This document shows, in pieces, positions 8,344-16,958 of a DNA stretch of 64,000 nucleotides. Within the stretch, counting starts at the first letter, position 1; each line of letters starts with the position of its first letter. This DNA is from Streptomyces hilarionis (GTDB lineage Bacteria; Actinomycetota; Actinomycetes; Streptomycetales; Streptomycetaceae): assembly GCF_024539675.1 (NCBI RefSeq), contig NZ_JAHHIT010000035.1:1-64000 (forward strand). The letters are read 5' to 3'. The position numbers and the translations under genes are program-made. The notes below the pieces were generated by a model. The model was not told the origin of the DNA and searched no databases. It worked only from the letters and a program-made list of their open reading frames with translations.

Positions 8344-8645
8344 CGGTCATGTCCTCGTGCACGGCAAGCGCCTCACCTTCATCGAGGCACCCACCGCGAC
8401 GACGAAACAACCCTTGATGGAGAGCGCAACGAAGCCGAGGCCGACGCCTTCGCCGGCGACACCCTGATCCCGCCTGAGCACGCCGCCGCCTACCGGCGCG
8501 TCGCCCAGCTCCCCACGCCCACACCAAAAGCGAAGCCTTCGCCCGTCAGGCCGCCGTCGCCCGCGGCATCGTCGTGGGACGCCTCGAGTACGACCGCGCC
8601 CTGGACTGGTCACACGGCAATAAGCTCAAACGCACCATCGATCAC
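8344..8645 (+). pseudogene. ImmA/IrrE-family metallopeptidase, C-terminal remnant
   Basis: Three frames carry consecutive pieces of one protein: VLVHGKRLTFIE, then ERNEAEADAFAGDTLIPP, then FARQAAVARGIVVGRLEYD and WSHGNKLKR. These match the tail of XRE/HigA-type regulators fused to an ImmA/IrrE peptidase: the (E)xEADxFA helix, the LIPP motif, and the IAPGIVVGRLQ-like end. The helix-turn-helix half and the HExxH zinc motif are missing, and at least two frameshifts are present, so it is dead. It is probably debris of a toxin-antitoxin or phage-type regulator. Confidence 0.65.
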
Positions 8646-8891
8646 CCCAACCGGCGACCTCAAAGCCGGCTGACAACCCCAGCGGGTCAGTGCCGCCGTC
8701 CCCTGCTGAGGGGCTTGTCGGTCCACCCCACCGACGCGAAAATCTCACCGCTCTCGCAGCCGTCGGACTGCAGGCTGCGCACGTCGCATGCGACGTCCGC
8801 AGTGGGCGAGGAGGCAGGGTAGGGCCGTGCCAGCCCTACCCGGCCTGGCGGACGGGCAACGGCAGGCAACACCGTGCGCTGGCATGCCTAG

Positions 8892-9359
8892 TCGGACCAC
8901 GTGGACCACTACGAGGTGTGGGCGGCGCCCGTGGGCGGACAGGACCTGGACGGGCCGGACGAAGTACGCGGCACCGCCTACACCGACCCGCGGGCCCCGC
9001 AGGACGTGCCCGTCACCTACACCGTCGAGGCGGTCGACACATCGGGACGGCGTTCCGGCGTCTCCGAAGCAGTGAACGCCACGCGGCCCGCGCCGAGCAC
9101 CGGGCCGAAGCCCAGCGGGTTGATGGCTCGGCACGACGGGAGCGGGGTCCTCATCTCGTGGGACGGGCACTCCGGTGACATGGGCCAGAACTACCGTGTC
9201 TACGCCCAGTCCCCCGACCCGTACGCATCGTCCCTCCTTGCTACCTCCTACCCCCCCGACGGGGAGGTGCGGGTCCCGAGAGCTGGCGGACTCTTCTACG
9301 TGGTGAGCGTCGACGACGAAAGCAGAGAGTCGGCCCCCGCCTATGTCGGTGCCTACTGA
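8892..9359 (+). pseudogene. Fibronectin type III repeat protein, C-terminal remnant
   Basis: Reads as about one and a half FN3 domains: VDHYEVWAAPVGGQD, then VPVTYTVEAVDTSGRRSG, and a second copy with GVLISWDGHSGD, YRVYAQSPD and FYVVSVDDESRES. A stop lies directly upstream (8889-8891), so the gene is truncated at the 5' side; the GTG at 8901 could in principle start translation. FN3 repeats in Streptomyces are typical of secreted hydrolases and surface proteins. No signal peptide remains. Confidence 0.6.
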
Positions 9360-9611
9360 GCACCACCTGACCCGAGCAGACGTTCGTCGGGGGGTCGACC
9401 ACCGACGTGGGACACACATCTCGATGCCGATGTCGGGCGCCTGAGGAGCAGGGACCGGACATCGGCATCGAGGCGGTCGCCACCGCGATCGGCGTGCGCC
9501 TGCCGCTCAGCGCAGCCGGTCACGACGTGCAGGTCGCGGGCGCACGCGGGCCCGATGCCGTCGCGCCGGACGTTCTGGAAACCGGCACCCGTGCCGTTGC
9601 TCTTGACGACG

Positions 9612-9820
9612 CCGTCAAGTCGAGCAGGGCCGGGCGCGTCGGCCTCCGCGGCCGGAGTGGACGGTGGAGCTCGGCATCGGCGCCAGCCGCTCACCGTGCA
9701 GATCCATACCGGGGACTGCCATGCGGTGGGGACTAGGCCGAGGCGCGCCGTCTCCTGGCCGACGGCCTGCGTGCTTGCACGCACTGCCGGCCCGACACCC
9801 GCCTGAACGTCATCGACTTA
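9612..9820 (+). pseudogene. DUF6233-like protein remnant cut by an IS
   Basis: Pieces in different frames (PRPEWTVELGIGASR; VQIHTGDCHAVG; ARRLLADGLRACTHCRPDTR followed by LNVIDLD) resemble the C-terminal part of DUF6233 proteins, including the conserved CxxCRPDT motif. At least two frame changes are needed, and the complete IS5-family element begins immediately after the LNVIDL codons (TA duplication at 9819-9820). Family assignment is from memory of the motif; function of DUF6233 is unknown. The interval 9360-9611 shows nothing I can identify. Confidence 0.5.
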
Positions 9821-10680
9821 GACGTCATTTCAGTTGGTGAGTCGGCGGTGACATATGAGTGTCGCGGCGATGGCGGTGAAGGCGAGGAAGTGTTCAGGCT
9901 TGCGCTCATAGCGGCGGTGCAGCCGTCGGCAGCCGGACCGCCAGGACACGGTCCGCTCCACGACCCAGCGGTGCCGGCCCAGGCGTCGGGATGACTCGAT
10001 GCCTTTACGGGCCAGGCGGTGCCGGATGCCACCGGAAGCCAGCCATCGTCGCAGGTGGCGGTAGTCGTAGCCCTTGTCCCCGTGCAGCTTGCCGGGCCGT
10101 CGGCGGCGGGGACCGCGATGTGAGCGGATCGGCGGGATGCTGCGGACCAGCGGTATCAGTGCCTGGCTGTCGTGGAGGTTCGCAGCGGAGATCCCGATCG
10201 ACAGAGGCAGACCACGGCGGTCCACGATCAGGTGGATTTTCGGACCCTTCTTGCCGCGGTCGGTCGGATTCGGTCCCGTCAGCTGCCCCCTTTGAGGGCC
10301 CGGACGCTGACGGAGTCGGTCGCGCACCGCGACCAGTCCAGTCCGCCGCGGGAACCAAGTTCGTCCAGGACCAGCCGGTGGAGCTTGGCCCACACCCTGG
10401 CCTCGGTCCACTCGGTGAACCGGCGAAAGGCAGTCACGCCCGACAGGCCGAAGCCCGGCGGCAGTTGGTTCCAGGTGCAGCCCGAGATGGCCACGAAGAT
10501 GATCCCGGCCAGCACTTCACGGTCCCCTCGCCGCCGATGCCCGCCACCCTGCGGGCGTTCCGGGGCCGGCGGGACTACCCGCTGGAACAACTCCCACAGG
10601 TCCTCCGGTGCCAACCGTTCGACAAGCGCACTAGTCATCACCCCAGACTGCCGCAAGATCACACCGACTGAAATGACGTC
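9821..10680 (-). mobile_element. Complete IS5-family (IS427-like) insertion sequence
   Basis: 860 bp bounded by imperfect terminal inverted repeats (left GACGTCATTTCAGTTGGTGAG; right complement GACGTCATTTCAGTCGGTGTG, two mismatches) and flanked by TA on both sides (9819-9820 and 10681-10682), the usual target duplication of this group. It contains overlapping orfA and orfB on the minus strand. It landed between a DUF6233-like remnant and a 50-bp scrap of an IS630-type end. It looks intact and possibly active. Related partial copies lie at 14315 and 61530. Confidence 0.88.
9830..10638 (-). CDS. IS5-family transposase, OrfAB by −1 frameshift
   Basis: orfA (10638 to 10279, 119 residues; MTSALVERLAPEDLWELFQR) holds the N-terminal domain and TEWTEARVWAKLHR, ending DSVSVRALKGGS. 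orfB continues in the −1 frame from about 10300 (GPNPTDRGKKGPKIHLIVDR, HGDKGYDYRHLRRWL, HRWVVERTVSW) to 9830. An AAAGGGGG run at the overlap is the likely slip site. First-aspartate (VRALKG/TDSVSVR region), second-aspartate (DKGYD) and glutamate (VVER) motifs are all visible, so the fusion protein should be a functional DDE transposase. Confidence 0.85.
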
Positions 10681-10682
10681 TA

Positions 10683-10735
10683 AGGTGGGTCTGATTGTCG
10701 GGCCGGTCTCGGCGAGGCGGCCGTCCATGACCAGG
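10683..10735 (-). mobile_element. Scrap of an IS630-type end
   Basis: About 48 bases from GGTGGGTCTGATTGTCGGG onward are nearly identical to 12205-12250, inside the IS630-family element, and encode the same transposase tail (GRLAETG-TIRPT) on the minus strand. So a second IS630 copy once stood here, and the complete IS5-family element is inserted against it. Confidence 0.7.
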
Positions 10736-10751
10736 GCCTGGCCGCCGCTGA

Positions 10752-11156
10752 CTACCTGGTGCGCTCAGTGCGGTCGTCGTACTCTTCGCGAGCGGTGATG
10801 ACTTCTTCGATGTGCAGCACGGACCACTCCGTGAGCGCCTTCAGCGGTTCCCGTAGCGTCTGGCCGAGCGCGGTCAGCTCGTACTCCACGTGCGGCGGCA
10901 CCTCTGGGTAGACGGTCCGGCTGACCAGCCCGTCGCGTTCGAGGGTGCGCAGCGTCTGGGTGAGCATCTTCTCGCTCACGCCCGCCAGCGTCTGCCGGAG
11001 CTGGCCGAACCGGGAGGTCCCGTTCCGGCCGAGTTCGCCTAGCACGAGGACCGCCCACTTGCTGCCGATCTGGTCGAGCAGGTCCCGCGACGGGCAGCCG
11101 CGCTCATAGGGATCGAATGACGGCATGGGCCCGGTCACATTCTCGACAGCAGCCAT
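10752..11156 (-). CDS. HxlR-family transcriptional regulator
   Basis: 134 residues forming one HxlR winged-helix domain: CPSRDLLDQIGSKWAVLVLG, then RFGQLRQTLAGVSEKMLTQT, LRTLERDGLVSRTVYPEVPP and HVEYELTALGQTL. The early cysteine is typical of redox- or quinone-sensing members. The ATG at 11156 is preceded by GAGGTG; a GTG at 11165 is an alternative. It is divergent from an NmrA-type NAD(P)-binding protein, a pairing commonly seen for HxlR regulators that control quinone or aldehyde detoxification; it likely represses itself and that gene. Confidence 0.88.
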   Translation of the reverse strand: MAAVENVTGPMPSFDPYERGCPSRDLLDQIGSKWAVLVLGELGRNGTSRFGQLRQTLAGVSEKMLTQTLRTLERDGLVSRTVYPEVPPHVEYELTALGQTLREPLKALTEWSVLHIEEVITAREEYDDRTERTR

Positions 11157-11299
11157 ACGGCTCACCTCAATGCTTTCGCTGCGGTAAGTACCCTACCAAG
11201 AAGTGGCTACTCCCCAACGGAGAGTGTCCAGGTCATTCTTGTTCCATCCCGCGGCGGACGTACCGCGGCAGGCGTGCGAGGCACGCGCGGAAGGAAGGA

Positions 11300-12172
11300 A
11301 TGACCATCATGCCGATCGTCGTCACCGGAGCCACCGGCCAGCTGGGCAGGCTTACCGTCGAGGCACTGCTGCGGCGCGGGATCCCGGCCGCGGACATCAT
11401 CGCGACCGGCCGGGACATCGCCAGGATCAAGGACCTGGCCGACCGAGGCATCACGGTACGCCGCGCCGACTTCGCGGACACCGACGGCCTGGCCGAGGCA
11501 TTCGCGGGGGCGGACAGGCTGCTGCTGATCTCGGCCTCGGTCCCCGTGGGCGAGCGGGTCGTCAACCACCGCCGCGTGATCGACGCCGCGGCGTCGGCAG
11601 GCGTGTCGCTGGTGGCGTACACGAGCACGACGCACGCGGACACGGCCACCACCGTCATCGGTGCCACGCACGGCGAGACCGAGGCGTATCTGCGGGACCG
11701 CGGAATCCCCAGCGTGCTGCTGCGCAACGGCTGGTACCTGGAGAATTACACCAGCCAACTGCCGCAGATCCTGCAGAGCGGCGTGGTCGTCGGCGCCGCA
11801 GGCGAGGGGCGGATCAGCGCCGCGTCCCGCGCCGACTACGCCGAGGCCGCAGCGGTCGTCCTCACCGCTGAAGGCCACACCGGCGCCGTGTACGAGCTCG
11901 GCGGCGACGAATCCTTCACCCTGACTGAGCTCGCCGCCGCGATCTCCGCTGCGGCCGGAAAGCAGGTTACCTACGCTGACCTCCCGGTGGCCGACTTCGC
12001 CCAGGTACTGGCCGCCGCGGGCCTGCCCGCCGAGCTGGCGGAGGTCCTCGCTGACGCTGACCGCGGCATGAATCGCGGCGAGATGTACACCGACTCAGGC
12101 GACTTGCGCCGCCTGCTCGGCCGGCCACCCGTAACCCTGGCCGAGGCACTCGCGGCCGCCCTGCATGACTGA
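11300..12172 (+). CDS. NmrA-like NAD(P)H-binding protein (QOR2-type oxidoreductase)
   Basis: 290 residues with the atypical-SDR start MPIVVTGATGQLGRLTVEAL (GxxGxxG dinucleotide site at ~10-16), then ADRLLLISAS, YTSTTHADTA, a GxxxE-x3-YLRDRGIPSVLLRNGWY segment and a C-terminal SGDLRRLLGRPPVTLAEAL. This is the NmrA/SDR5 family, which includes NADPH-dependent quinone oxidoreductase 2. A GGAAGG ribosome site serves ATG 11300, or ATG 11309 nine bases on. The divergent HxlR regulator probably controls it. Its TGA stop is shared with the left inverted repeat of the downstream IS630 element, so the insertion just spared the gene. Confidence 0.88.
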   Translation: MTIMPIVVTGATGQLGRLTVEALLRRGIPAADIIATGRDIARIKDLADRGITVRRADFADTDGLAEAFAGADRLLLISASVPVGERVVNHRRVIDAAASAGVSLVAYTSTTHADTATTVIGATHGETEAYLRDRGIPSVLLRNGWYLENYTSQLPQILQSGVVVGAAGEGRISAASRADYAEAAAVVLTAEGHTGAVYELGGDESFTLTELAAAISAAAGKQVTYADLPVADFAQVLAAAGLPAELAEVLADADRGMNRGEMYTDSGDLRRLLGRPPVTLAEALAAALHD

Positions 12173-13387
12173 GGTTGAACTTGTGATGTGGCCGGGTCGC
12201 TCAGGTGGGTCTGATCGTCAGGCCGGTCTCGGCGAGGCAGCCGTCTATGAGTTCGCTGCGGTACTGGATGTGCCGTAGGCCGCGCCGGATGCGCTGGACG
12301 AGGTGTTCGGGGGTGCTGAAGGCGACGTTGGAGAGCCAGCCGCGTCGCAGGAGGGACACGACCGCCCCCAGACCGGCTTCGTCTACGCGCCCGACGCGTT
12401 CTCCTTCATCGTGACCAGATCCCCTCGACGGGGTTGAGGTCGGGTGCGTAGGGCGGCAGGTAGTAGATGGTCAGCCAGTCCCGGGCCTCGGCGAACTTTT
12501 GCAGGTCGGCGGCCTTGTGGACGTTGAGGTTGTCCCAGACGAGCACGATCGGGCCGCCGAGCTGCTGGTGTGCTGCGATCAACAGGTCCCGGTAGTCGCG
12601 CCAGGAGAAGCTCTTGCGCCCATCGCGACGCCCGTCGTCATGGCGGGGCCGGTAGCTGAGCTGGAGCGGAGACCGAGTTTGTAGCAGGTCAGCGCGGCGT
12701 TGGAGATCCGTCTGCGGGAGCGGCCGCGGACCCGCACCACCGGGGTTCGGCCGCGCTGTGACCAGGTCTTCGCGTGCGGCGGCGTCATGGAGAATCCGGC
12801 TTCGTCCTCGACGACGAGCCAGGCTCCACGGGCCGCCGCGAGTCTTCCGCGCAGGGCCACACCTCCTTGACCCACCCGGCCACCGCCTCGTCGTCCCGCT
12901 CCATGGCGCGTCGGGCCGGGACCTGCCATGACCAGTCATTACGCGCCAGCAGTTTCCGCACGCCCTGGATCGTGCAGTCCATGTGGAAGCGCTGACCGAT
13001 CACCGTCTTGATCCGCGCCAGTGTCCAGCGCTGGTCCTCCAAGCCGTGCGCGGCTGGCCCCTTGGCCAGCTCCTCCTCCAGCTGCGCGAACTGCTCCTGG
13101 CTCAGCCTCGGCAGCGATGCCGGCCCCTGCGACCGCAGGGCCCGCGGACCGCCCTGCTCCCACTTCTGCCGCCACCGTTGTACCGAGCGGACGTTGACGC
13201 GCAGAGCCTTGGCGATGACCGAGCCCGCCTCGCCCTGGGCGAACCGCTCGGCCGCCTTGAGCCGTAACTCCTCGCGGAAAGGCTGCCGTTCGGCAGTCAG
13301 CCCGCCTCCTTGTGGATACCGCATGCCCCGGTGATGCCGCACGGGCGACGAGCCATCAGCCCCTACGACATCACGAGTTCAACCTCA
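12170..13387 (-). mobile_element. IS630-family insertion sequence, inactivated
   Basis: About 1.2 kb with terminal inverted repeats of 20 bp and a single mismatch (12170-12189 TGAGGTTGAACTTGTGATGT; 13368-13387 its complement with C for T). I see no clear TA duplication at the edges. Inside, a minus-strand transposase is spread over three frames. A scrap of the same element type lies at 10683. Confidence 0.8.
12201..13324 (-). pseudogene. IS630-family transposase, frameshifted
   Basis: The N-terminal part (13324 onward) has the helix-turn-helix FAQGEAGSVIAKALRVNVRS, then VQRWRQKWEQGGPRAL and WTLARIKTVIGQRFHM. It breaks near 12830. WLVVEDEAGFSMTPPHAKTW (first catalytic Asp) is in a second frame; GGPIVLVWDNLNVHKAADL and YYLPPYAPDLNPVEGIWS (second Asp and Glu) in a third; the tail GCLAETGLTIRPT ends at 12201. 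One frameshift could be programmed, as in many IS630 elements, but the others should abolish function. Confidence 0.78.
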
Positions 13388-13412
13388 GTAACGGGGGCCG
13401 AGCTTGATCAGC

Positions 13413-13560
13413 ATGGCCGCATACGCCCGCAGTCTGCGGGCCAACGGTGTGCCCGTTCCCGAATTGCCCGCAAGCTCGTCATCCCCACGGGCAACAGGGC
13501 AAGCGACCCTCAGTCGCCACCGTCTACCGCATCCTCGCCGAGGGTGAAGCGGAGAACTGA
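13413..13560 (+). pseudogene. Serine-recombinase-type C-terminal fragment
   Basis: Reads MAAYARSLRANGVPVPE, then in a shifted frame IARKLVIPTG and, further on, SVATVYRILAEGEAEN with a stop at 13558-13560. This resembles the helix-turn-helix tail of resolvase/invertase-family recombinases. At least one frameshift is present and the catalytic domain is absent. It abuts the IS630 element. Confidence 0.5.
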
Positions 13561-13632
13561 ACAGCCATCAAGGCCTCAAGATCAACTCATTGCCCCTTTG
13601 ACCTGTATTTCGGCGATACCCCGTTCGTGGCG

Positions 13633-14247
13633 CTATTTGCAGGAGCCCTGTCCTGCGAGGCGGGCGATCAGTCTTTTCTTGGCCGTGGGCCACTCCTCGG
13701 CGAGGATGGAGAAGTACACGGTGTTCCGCCAGGTGCCGTCCGGCCGCCGGCGGTGGCGTCGCAGTACGCCTTCGCGCTGCGCTCCGATGCGCTCGATGGC
13801 CGCCTGTGAGCGGTGGTTGAGGTGATCGGTCTTCAACTGCACTCGCCCCGCGCCCAGTTCTTCGAACGCATGGGTGAGCAGGAGTAGCTTCGTCTCGGTG
13901 TTCACGGCGCTTCGCCAGTATGCGCGGCCGTACCAGGTCCAGCCGATCTCGAGCCGCTCGTTGGCCATGTCGATGTCCATGTATGCAGTCCAGCCGATGG
14001 CTTTGTCACCGGCCCGGTCTATGACCGCGAACGGAACACAGTCGCCCCGCTCGGCGTCCTCCAGCAGCTCAGCGAGCTTGGCGCCCAGTTCCTCCTCGGT
14101 CTGCGGGGCGGGGCCGCCCTGCCACTGCCAGACCAGCTCATCACCGCCTCCAGCAGCGAACAACTCGCCGAGATGCCGCATCGTCAGGGGCTCAAGGCGT
14201 ACATGGCGACCGATAAGCGTGGTGGGCAATGGGGGCCGGGCAGACAT
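13633..14247 (-). CDS. GNAT-family N-acetyltransferase (RimJ/RimL-like)
   Basis: 204 residues: IGRHVRLEPLTMRHLGELF at the N-terminus, then VPFAVIDRAGDKAIGWTAYM, NERLEIGWTWYGRAYWRSAV (the pyrophosphate-binding region of GNAT proteins of this subtype), then LGAGRVQLKTDHLNHRSQAA, IERIGAQREGVLR and GTWRNTVYFSIL. It should transfer an acetyl group from acetyl-CoA to an amine; the substrate is unknown (protein N-terminus or small molecule). ATG 14247 is chosen because the fold begins there. It stands alone between IS debris. Confidence 0.85.
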   Translation of the reverse strand: MSARPPLPTTLIGRHVRLEPLTMRHLGELFAAGGGDELVWQWQGGPAPQTEEELGAKLAELLEDAERGDCVPFAVIDRAGDKAIGWTAYMDIDMANERLEIGWTWYGRAYWRSAVNTETKLLLLTHAFEELGAGRVQLKTDHLNHRSQAAIERIGAQREGVLRRHRRRPDGTWRNTVYFSILAEEWPTAKKRLIARLAGQGSCK

Positions 14248-14314
14248 GGACCGGAAGGTATCCGTGTTTGGTGCCACAGGCAAATGGCGCTTGGCTTGAT
14301 GCGACACCCTTTTA

Positions 14315-14935
14315 GACGCCATGTCAGTTGTCGTGATCTTGCGGCAGTCTGGGGTGATGGCTGCTGCGCTTGTCGAGCGGATGGCGCCGGAAGATCTGTG
14401 GACGTTGTTCCAGCGGGTGGTGGCGCCGGTGCCTGTCCGCCCTCAGAGTGGAGGGCACCGGCGGCGAGGGGACCGGGAGGTGTTGGCCGCGAGCATGTTC
14501 GTGGCCACCTCAGGCTGCACCTGGAACCAGTTGCCACCAGACTTCGGGCTATCGGGCGTGACGGCCCTCCCTCGGTTCACCGAGTGGACCGAGTCCAGGG
14601 TGTGGCCCAACCTCCACCGCCTGGCCCTGGATGAACTCGGTTCCCGGAGTGAGCTGGACTGGTCGCGGTGCCCGATCGACTCGGTCAGCGTCCGAGCCCT
14701 CAAAGGGGCTAGCTGACGGGACCGAATCCGACCGACCGTGACAAGAAGGGCTCAAAAATCCACCTCATCGTCGACCGCCAGGGACGACCCCTTGTCGATC
14801 GGCATCTTCGCCGCCAATCTCCACGACAGCCAGGCCCTCATCCCGCTGGTCTGCGACATCCCACCCATCCGCTCGCGTCGCGGCCTCGCCGCCGGCGGCC
14901 CGGCAAGCTGCACGGTGACAAGGGCTACAACCCAT
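14315..14935 (+). mobile_element. Truncated IS5-family element
   Basis: Relative of the complete element at 9821. It starts with a recognisable inverted repeat (GACGCCATGTCAGTTGTCGTG) preceded by TTA. orfA (ATG at 14357; ALVERMAPEDLWTLFQRVVA) is intact to its stop at ~14716, while orfB (KKGSKIHLIVDRQGRP, then GKLHGDKGYN) is frameshifted and ends at ~14935 where sequence changes to an IS481-type fragment. The right end is gone, so it cannot move. Confidence 0.78.
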
Positions 14936-15031
14936 CTCGGCTGCGACGCGCGGGATCGGACGAGTCTTGCACCGTTCGATCAGACGGCGACGCCCCTCGA
15001 TGGACAGCGGTGCATTGGCATGAGTTCTCAC
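14930..15031 (-). mobile_element. IS481-family transposase N-terminal fragment
   Basis: Thirty-four residues (THANAPLSIEGRRRLIERCK, then PIPRVAAEMG) match the start of IS481-family transposases (N-terminal helix-turn-helix). It is cut off exactly where the IS5-family remnant begins on the other strand, so one element was lost at this junction. Confidence 0.6.
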
Positions 15032-15826
15032 CTGTCCGTACCCTCACCGTGGCACGTTACGGATTGGGCAAGCCAGTCGCTGAGAGCGCGAGACACACGC
15101 GACGGCGTTTCAACAGGGGCAAGGTGCCCAACCTCGCCCAGCACGGTCACGCGTGGTCTCCCGGGGAGCCGGTCTTGCAGTTGAGCTGCCTGGTCGACGG
15201 AAACCCAGGGGTCCTGCTCGCCCCAGCCGATCGTCACCGCGCAGCTCACCTGCTGCAGGCGTTCCGCGACCGGCCTGGTGTGTTCAGGCCGGAGCGCAGC
15301 GATCTGACGGTAGAAGGCCGACTGACCTGATGCCCCCAACCACGGCCGACTCAAAGTATCTACCCAATCGGTTGTCAACTGGTGGTGTGCAGCACCGGCG
15401 ATGTACTCCTTGACCAAGGCCGTGTGGAGCGTGGCTGGGAGTTCCGCGAACACGTCGGCATGGTCGGCGACCAGTCGGAAGAACGGCGATCCCCACGGAT
15501 CGAGTGTCACCACGTCCCCGCCTGTCCAGGCGCCAGTACGTGAGCAGCTGAGCGAATCGTGACATCTGGGAGGCAAGATCGATCGGTACTGCAGGATCGT
15601 TCGGTGATCTGCCGTAGCCGGGCATGTCCCACATGAACACCCGATACCTGCTGCTGAGGTGCCGTGCAGCATCCGCCCATACCTGTGACGACCAGGGCGT
15701 GCCATGACAGAACACCACGTCTCCCTGCGGAGCCCCCCGCTCGGGGACCAGTACGTATGTTGCGATGCTTGCCCCGTCGACGGTGATGTGGACAGGATCC
15801 GACAGTCGCGATTCCCTCGTGTTCAT
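15028..15826 (-). pseudogene. Alpha/beta hydrolase with an internal deletion
   Basis: The N-terminal half (ATG 15826) has DVVFCHGTPWSSQVWADAAR (oxyanion HG motif) and FMWDMPGYGRSPNDP, up to FAQLLTYWRLD. The C-terminal half is in another frame: VVTLDPWGSPFFRLVADHAD, then LVKEYIAGAAHHQL, TIGWGEQDPWVSVDQAAQL and VTVLGEVGHLAPVETP (acid and histidine). Between them, the stretch that should carry the nucleophile elbow is missing, about 30 residues by family comparison, and the frame is broken. So an esterase-type gene divergent from a MerR regulator has lost its active site. Confidence 0.75.
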
Positions 15827-15840
15827 GCGATGAAGCTAGA

Positions 15841-15860
15841 ACCTCAGGTCAACCTGAGGT
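15841..15860. promoter_or_regulatory. MerR/SoxR-type operator
   Basis: ACCTCAGGT-CA-ACCTGAGGT is a perfect inverted repeat with 9-bp arms and a 2-bp spacer, midway between divergent hydrolase (ATG 15826) and MerR (ATG 15873) starts. It closely resembles the SoxR/MerR-family box CCTCAAGTTAACTTGAGG, so the neighbouring MerR protein most likely binds here. Confidence 0.75.
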
Positions 15861-15872
15861 CAAGCAGGGATA

Positions 15873-16292
15873 ATGGCCCCCATGAAGATCGGAGAGGTCG
15901 CTCACCGTCTTGGAGTAGCGGTGCATGTGCTGAGGCACTGGGACGATGTAGGCGTCGTCGTGCCCGAGCGCACACCGTCAGGCCAGCGCGACTACAGCGA
16001 GGAGCACCTTCACCGCTTGCGGGTTCTGCGTGCATGCCAGGGCGTCGGCATGAGCCTGCCGGAGATCCGGCAGGTTCTGCACCGAGGTGAACCCGAGAGA
16101 ACGGGGGTGATCGAGCGGCAACTCCACAGGATCCGGACGCAGCGAGCACAACTCGAGGGTGCCGAACGATTCCTCGTGCACGTGATCAACTGTGAGCACG
16201 ACCTACTCACAAGGTGCGATGCGTGCACGAGTTATGCGGCAAGCGTCCCCCTGCAGGAGGACGAGCCCGCGACGCCGTCAACAACGCCCTGA
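15873..16292 (+). CDS. MerR-family transcriptional regulator
   Basis: 139 residues. MKIGEVAHRLGVAVHVLRHW, then DDVGVVVPERTPSGQRDYSE is the MerR winged helix, followed by a coiled dimerisation helix (IERQLHRIRTQRAQLEGAER) and a C-terminal cysteine cluster (NCEHDL, CDACTSY) that could bind metal or sense redox. It starts at ATG 15873 or 15882. It is divergent from a hydrolase pseudogene with a SoxR-like palindrome between them, so it probably controlled that hydrolase; with the target dead it may now regulate only itself. Confidence 0.87.
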   Translation: MAPMKIGEVAHRLGVAVHVLRHWDDVGVVVPERTPSGQRDYSEEHLHRLRVLRACQGVGMSLPEIRQVLHRGEPERTGVIERQLHRIRTQRAQLEGAERFLVHVINCEHDLLTRCDACTSYAASVPLQEDEPATPSTTP

Positions 16293-16416
16293 CCCGCAAC
16301 AATTAGCCAAGTGAAATGGCCTCTCAGCTGGCGATGATCGACCTGATGCGCCGCCGCCTCACCCGCGAAAGCACTCCGAACTGGCGCGATGCCTGATCGA
16401 CCTGTCGGCACTCCAC

Positions 16417-16680
16417 CTACCCTCGCAAGACCCGAGCACGTTGTTCCAGGAGTTCAACGCAGTCACGGAGATCTGGCCGCGGGAGGCCGGCACGCTCACG
16501 CATCAGCGCGATGGCCTGAATGTGGCGTCCCGCAGCGACCAGTTCGTCCACGTCTCGCTGGTCACCAACCGGCAGCCGATCCCACAGAGCATCGTTCATC
16601 CATACATTGAACCGCTCGGCAGCATCGGTTGGATCACCAAGTTTCCACAGGTAGGGCAGACCCCCTACAAACACCACCAC
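16417..16680 (-). CDS. Hypothetical protein with an L7/L12-like helix motif
   Basis: 87 residues from a GTG at 16680. The N-terminus is hydrophobic (VVFVGGLPYLW). The C-terminal half, RDVDELVAAGRHIQAIALMR then ERAGLPRPDLRDCVELLEQR, resembles the ribosomal L7/L12 C-terminal-like motif (…AAGRKIxAIKxVRExTGLGLKEAK…) found in several actinobacterial proteins of unknown role. The true start may lie further upstream. Around it, 16293-16416 and 16690-16958 show nothing identifiable apart from GC-rich low-complexity sequence. Confidence 0.5.
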   Translation of the reverse strand: MVVFVGGLPYLWKLGDPTDAAERFNVWMNDALWDRLPVGDQRDVDELVAAGRHIQAIALMRERAGLPRPDLRDCVELLEQRARVLRG

Positions 16681-16958
16681 CGGGATAACACGCTCTTTCA
16701 GGTGGGAGGGAGCTGGCCAGGGCCGAGGACGCGCCGTGCGCTGCGCCCGCCGGGGCCCAGGGCGGGGGCAGGTTCTGCGGGCGGCGCGGGTGGCTGGTCC
16801 GCTGCGCGGCGGTGCCGGGCCGGTCGGCGGGTTCCGCGGCGGCGGGGCCGGGGGGGCCGGTGCCCAGAGGGTGGCGAGGGGTGCTCACAGCGCCCATCCT
16901 GGCAGCCCCGGCACCCTGTCCCGGCTCATGGCGGGAGGCGCTTCCACGCCTGACCGCC

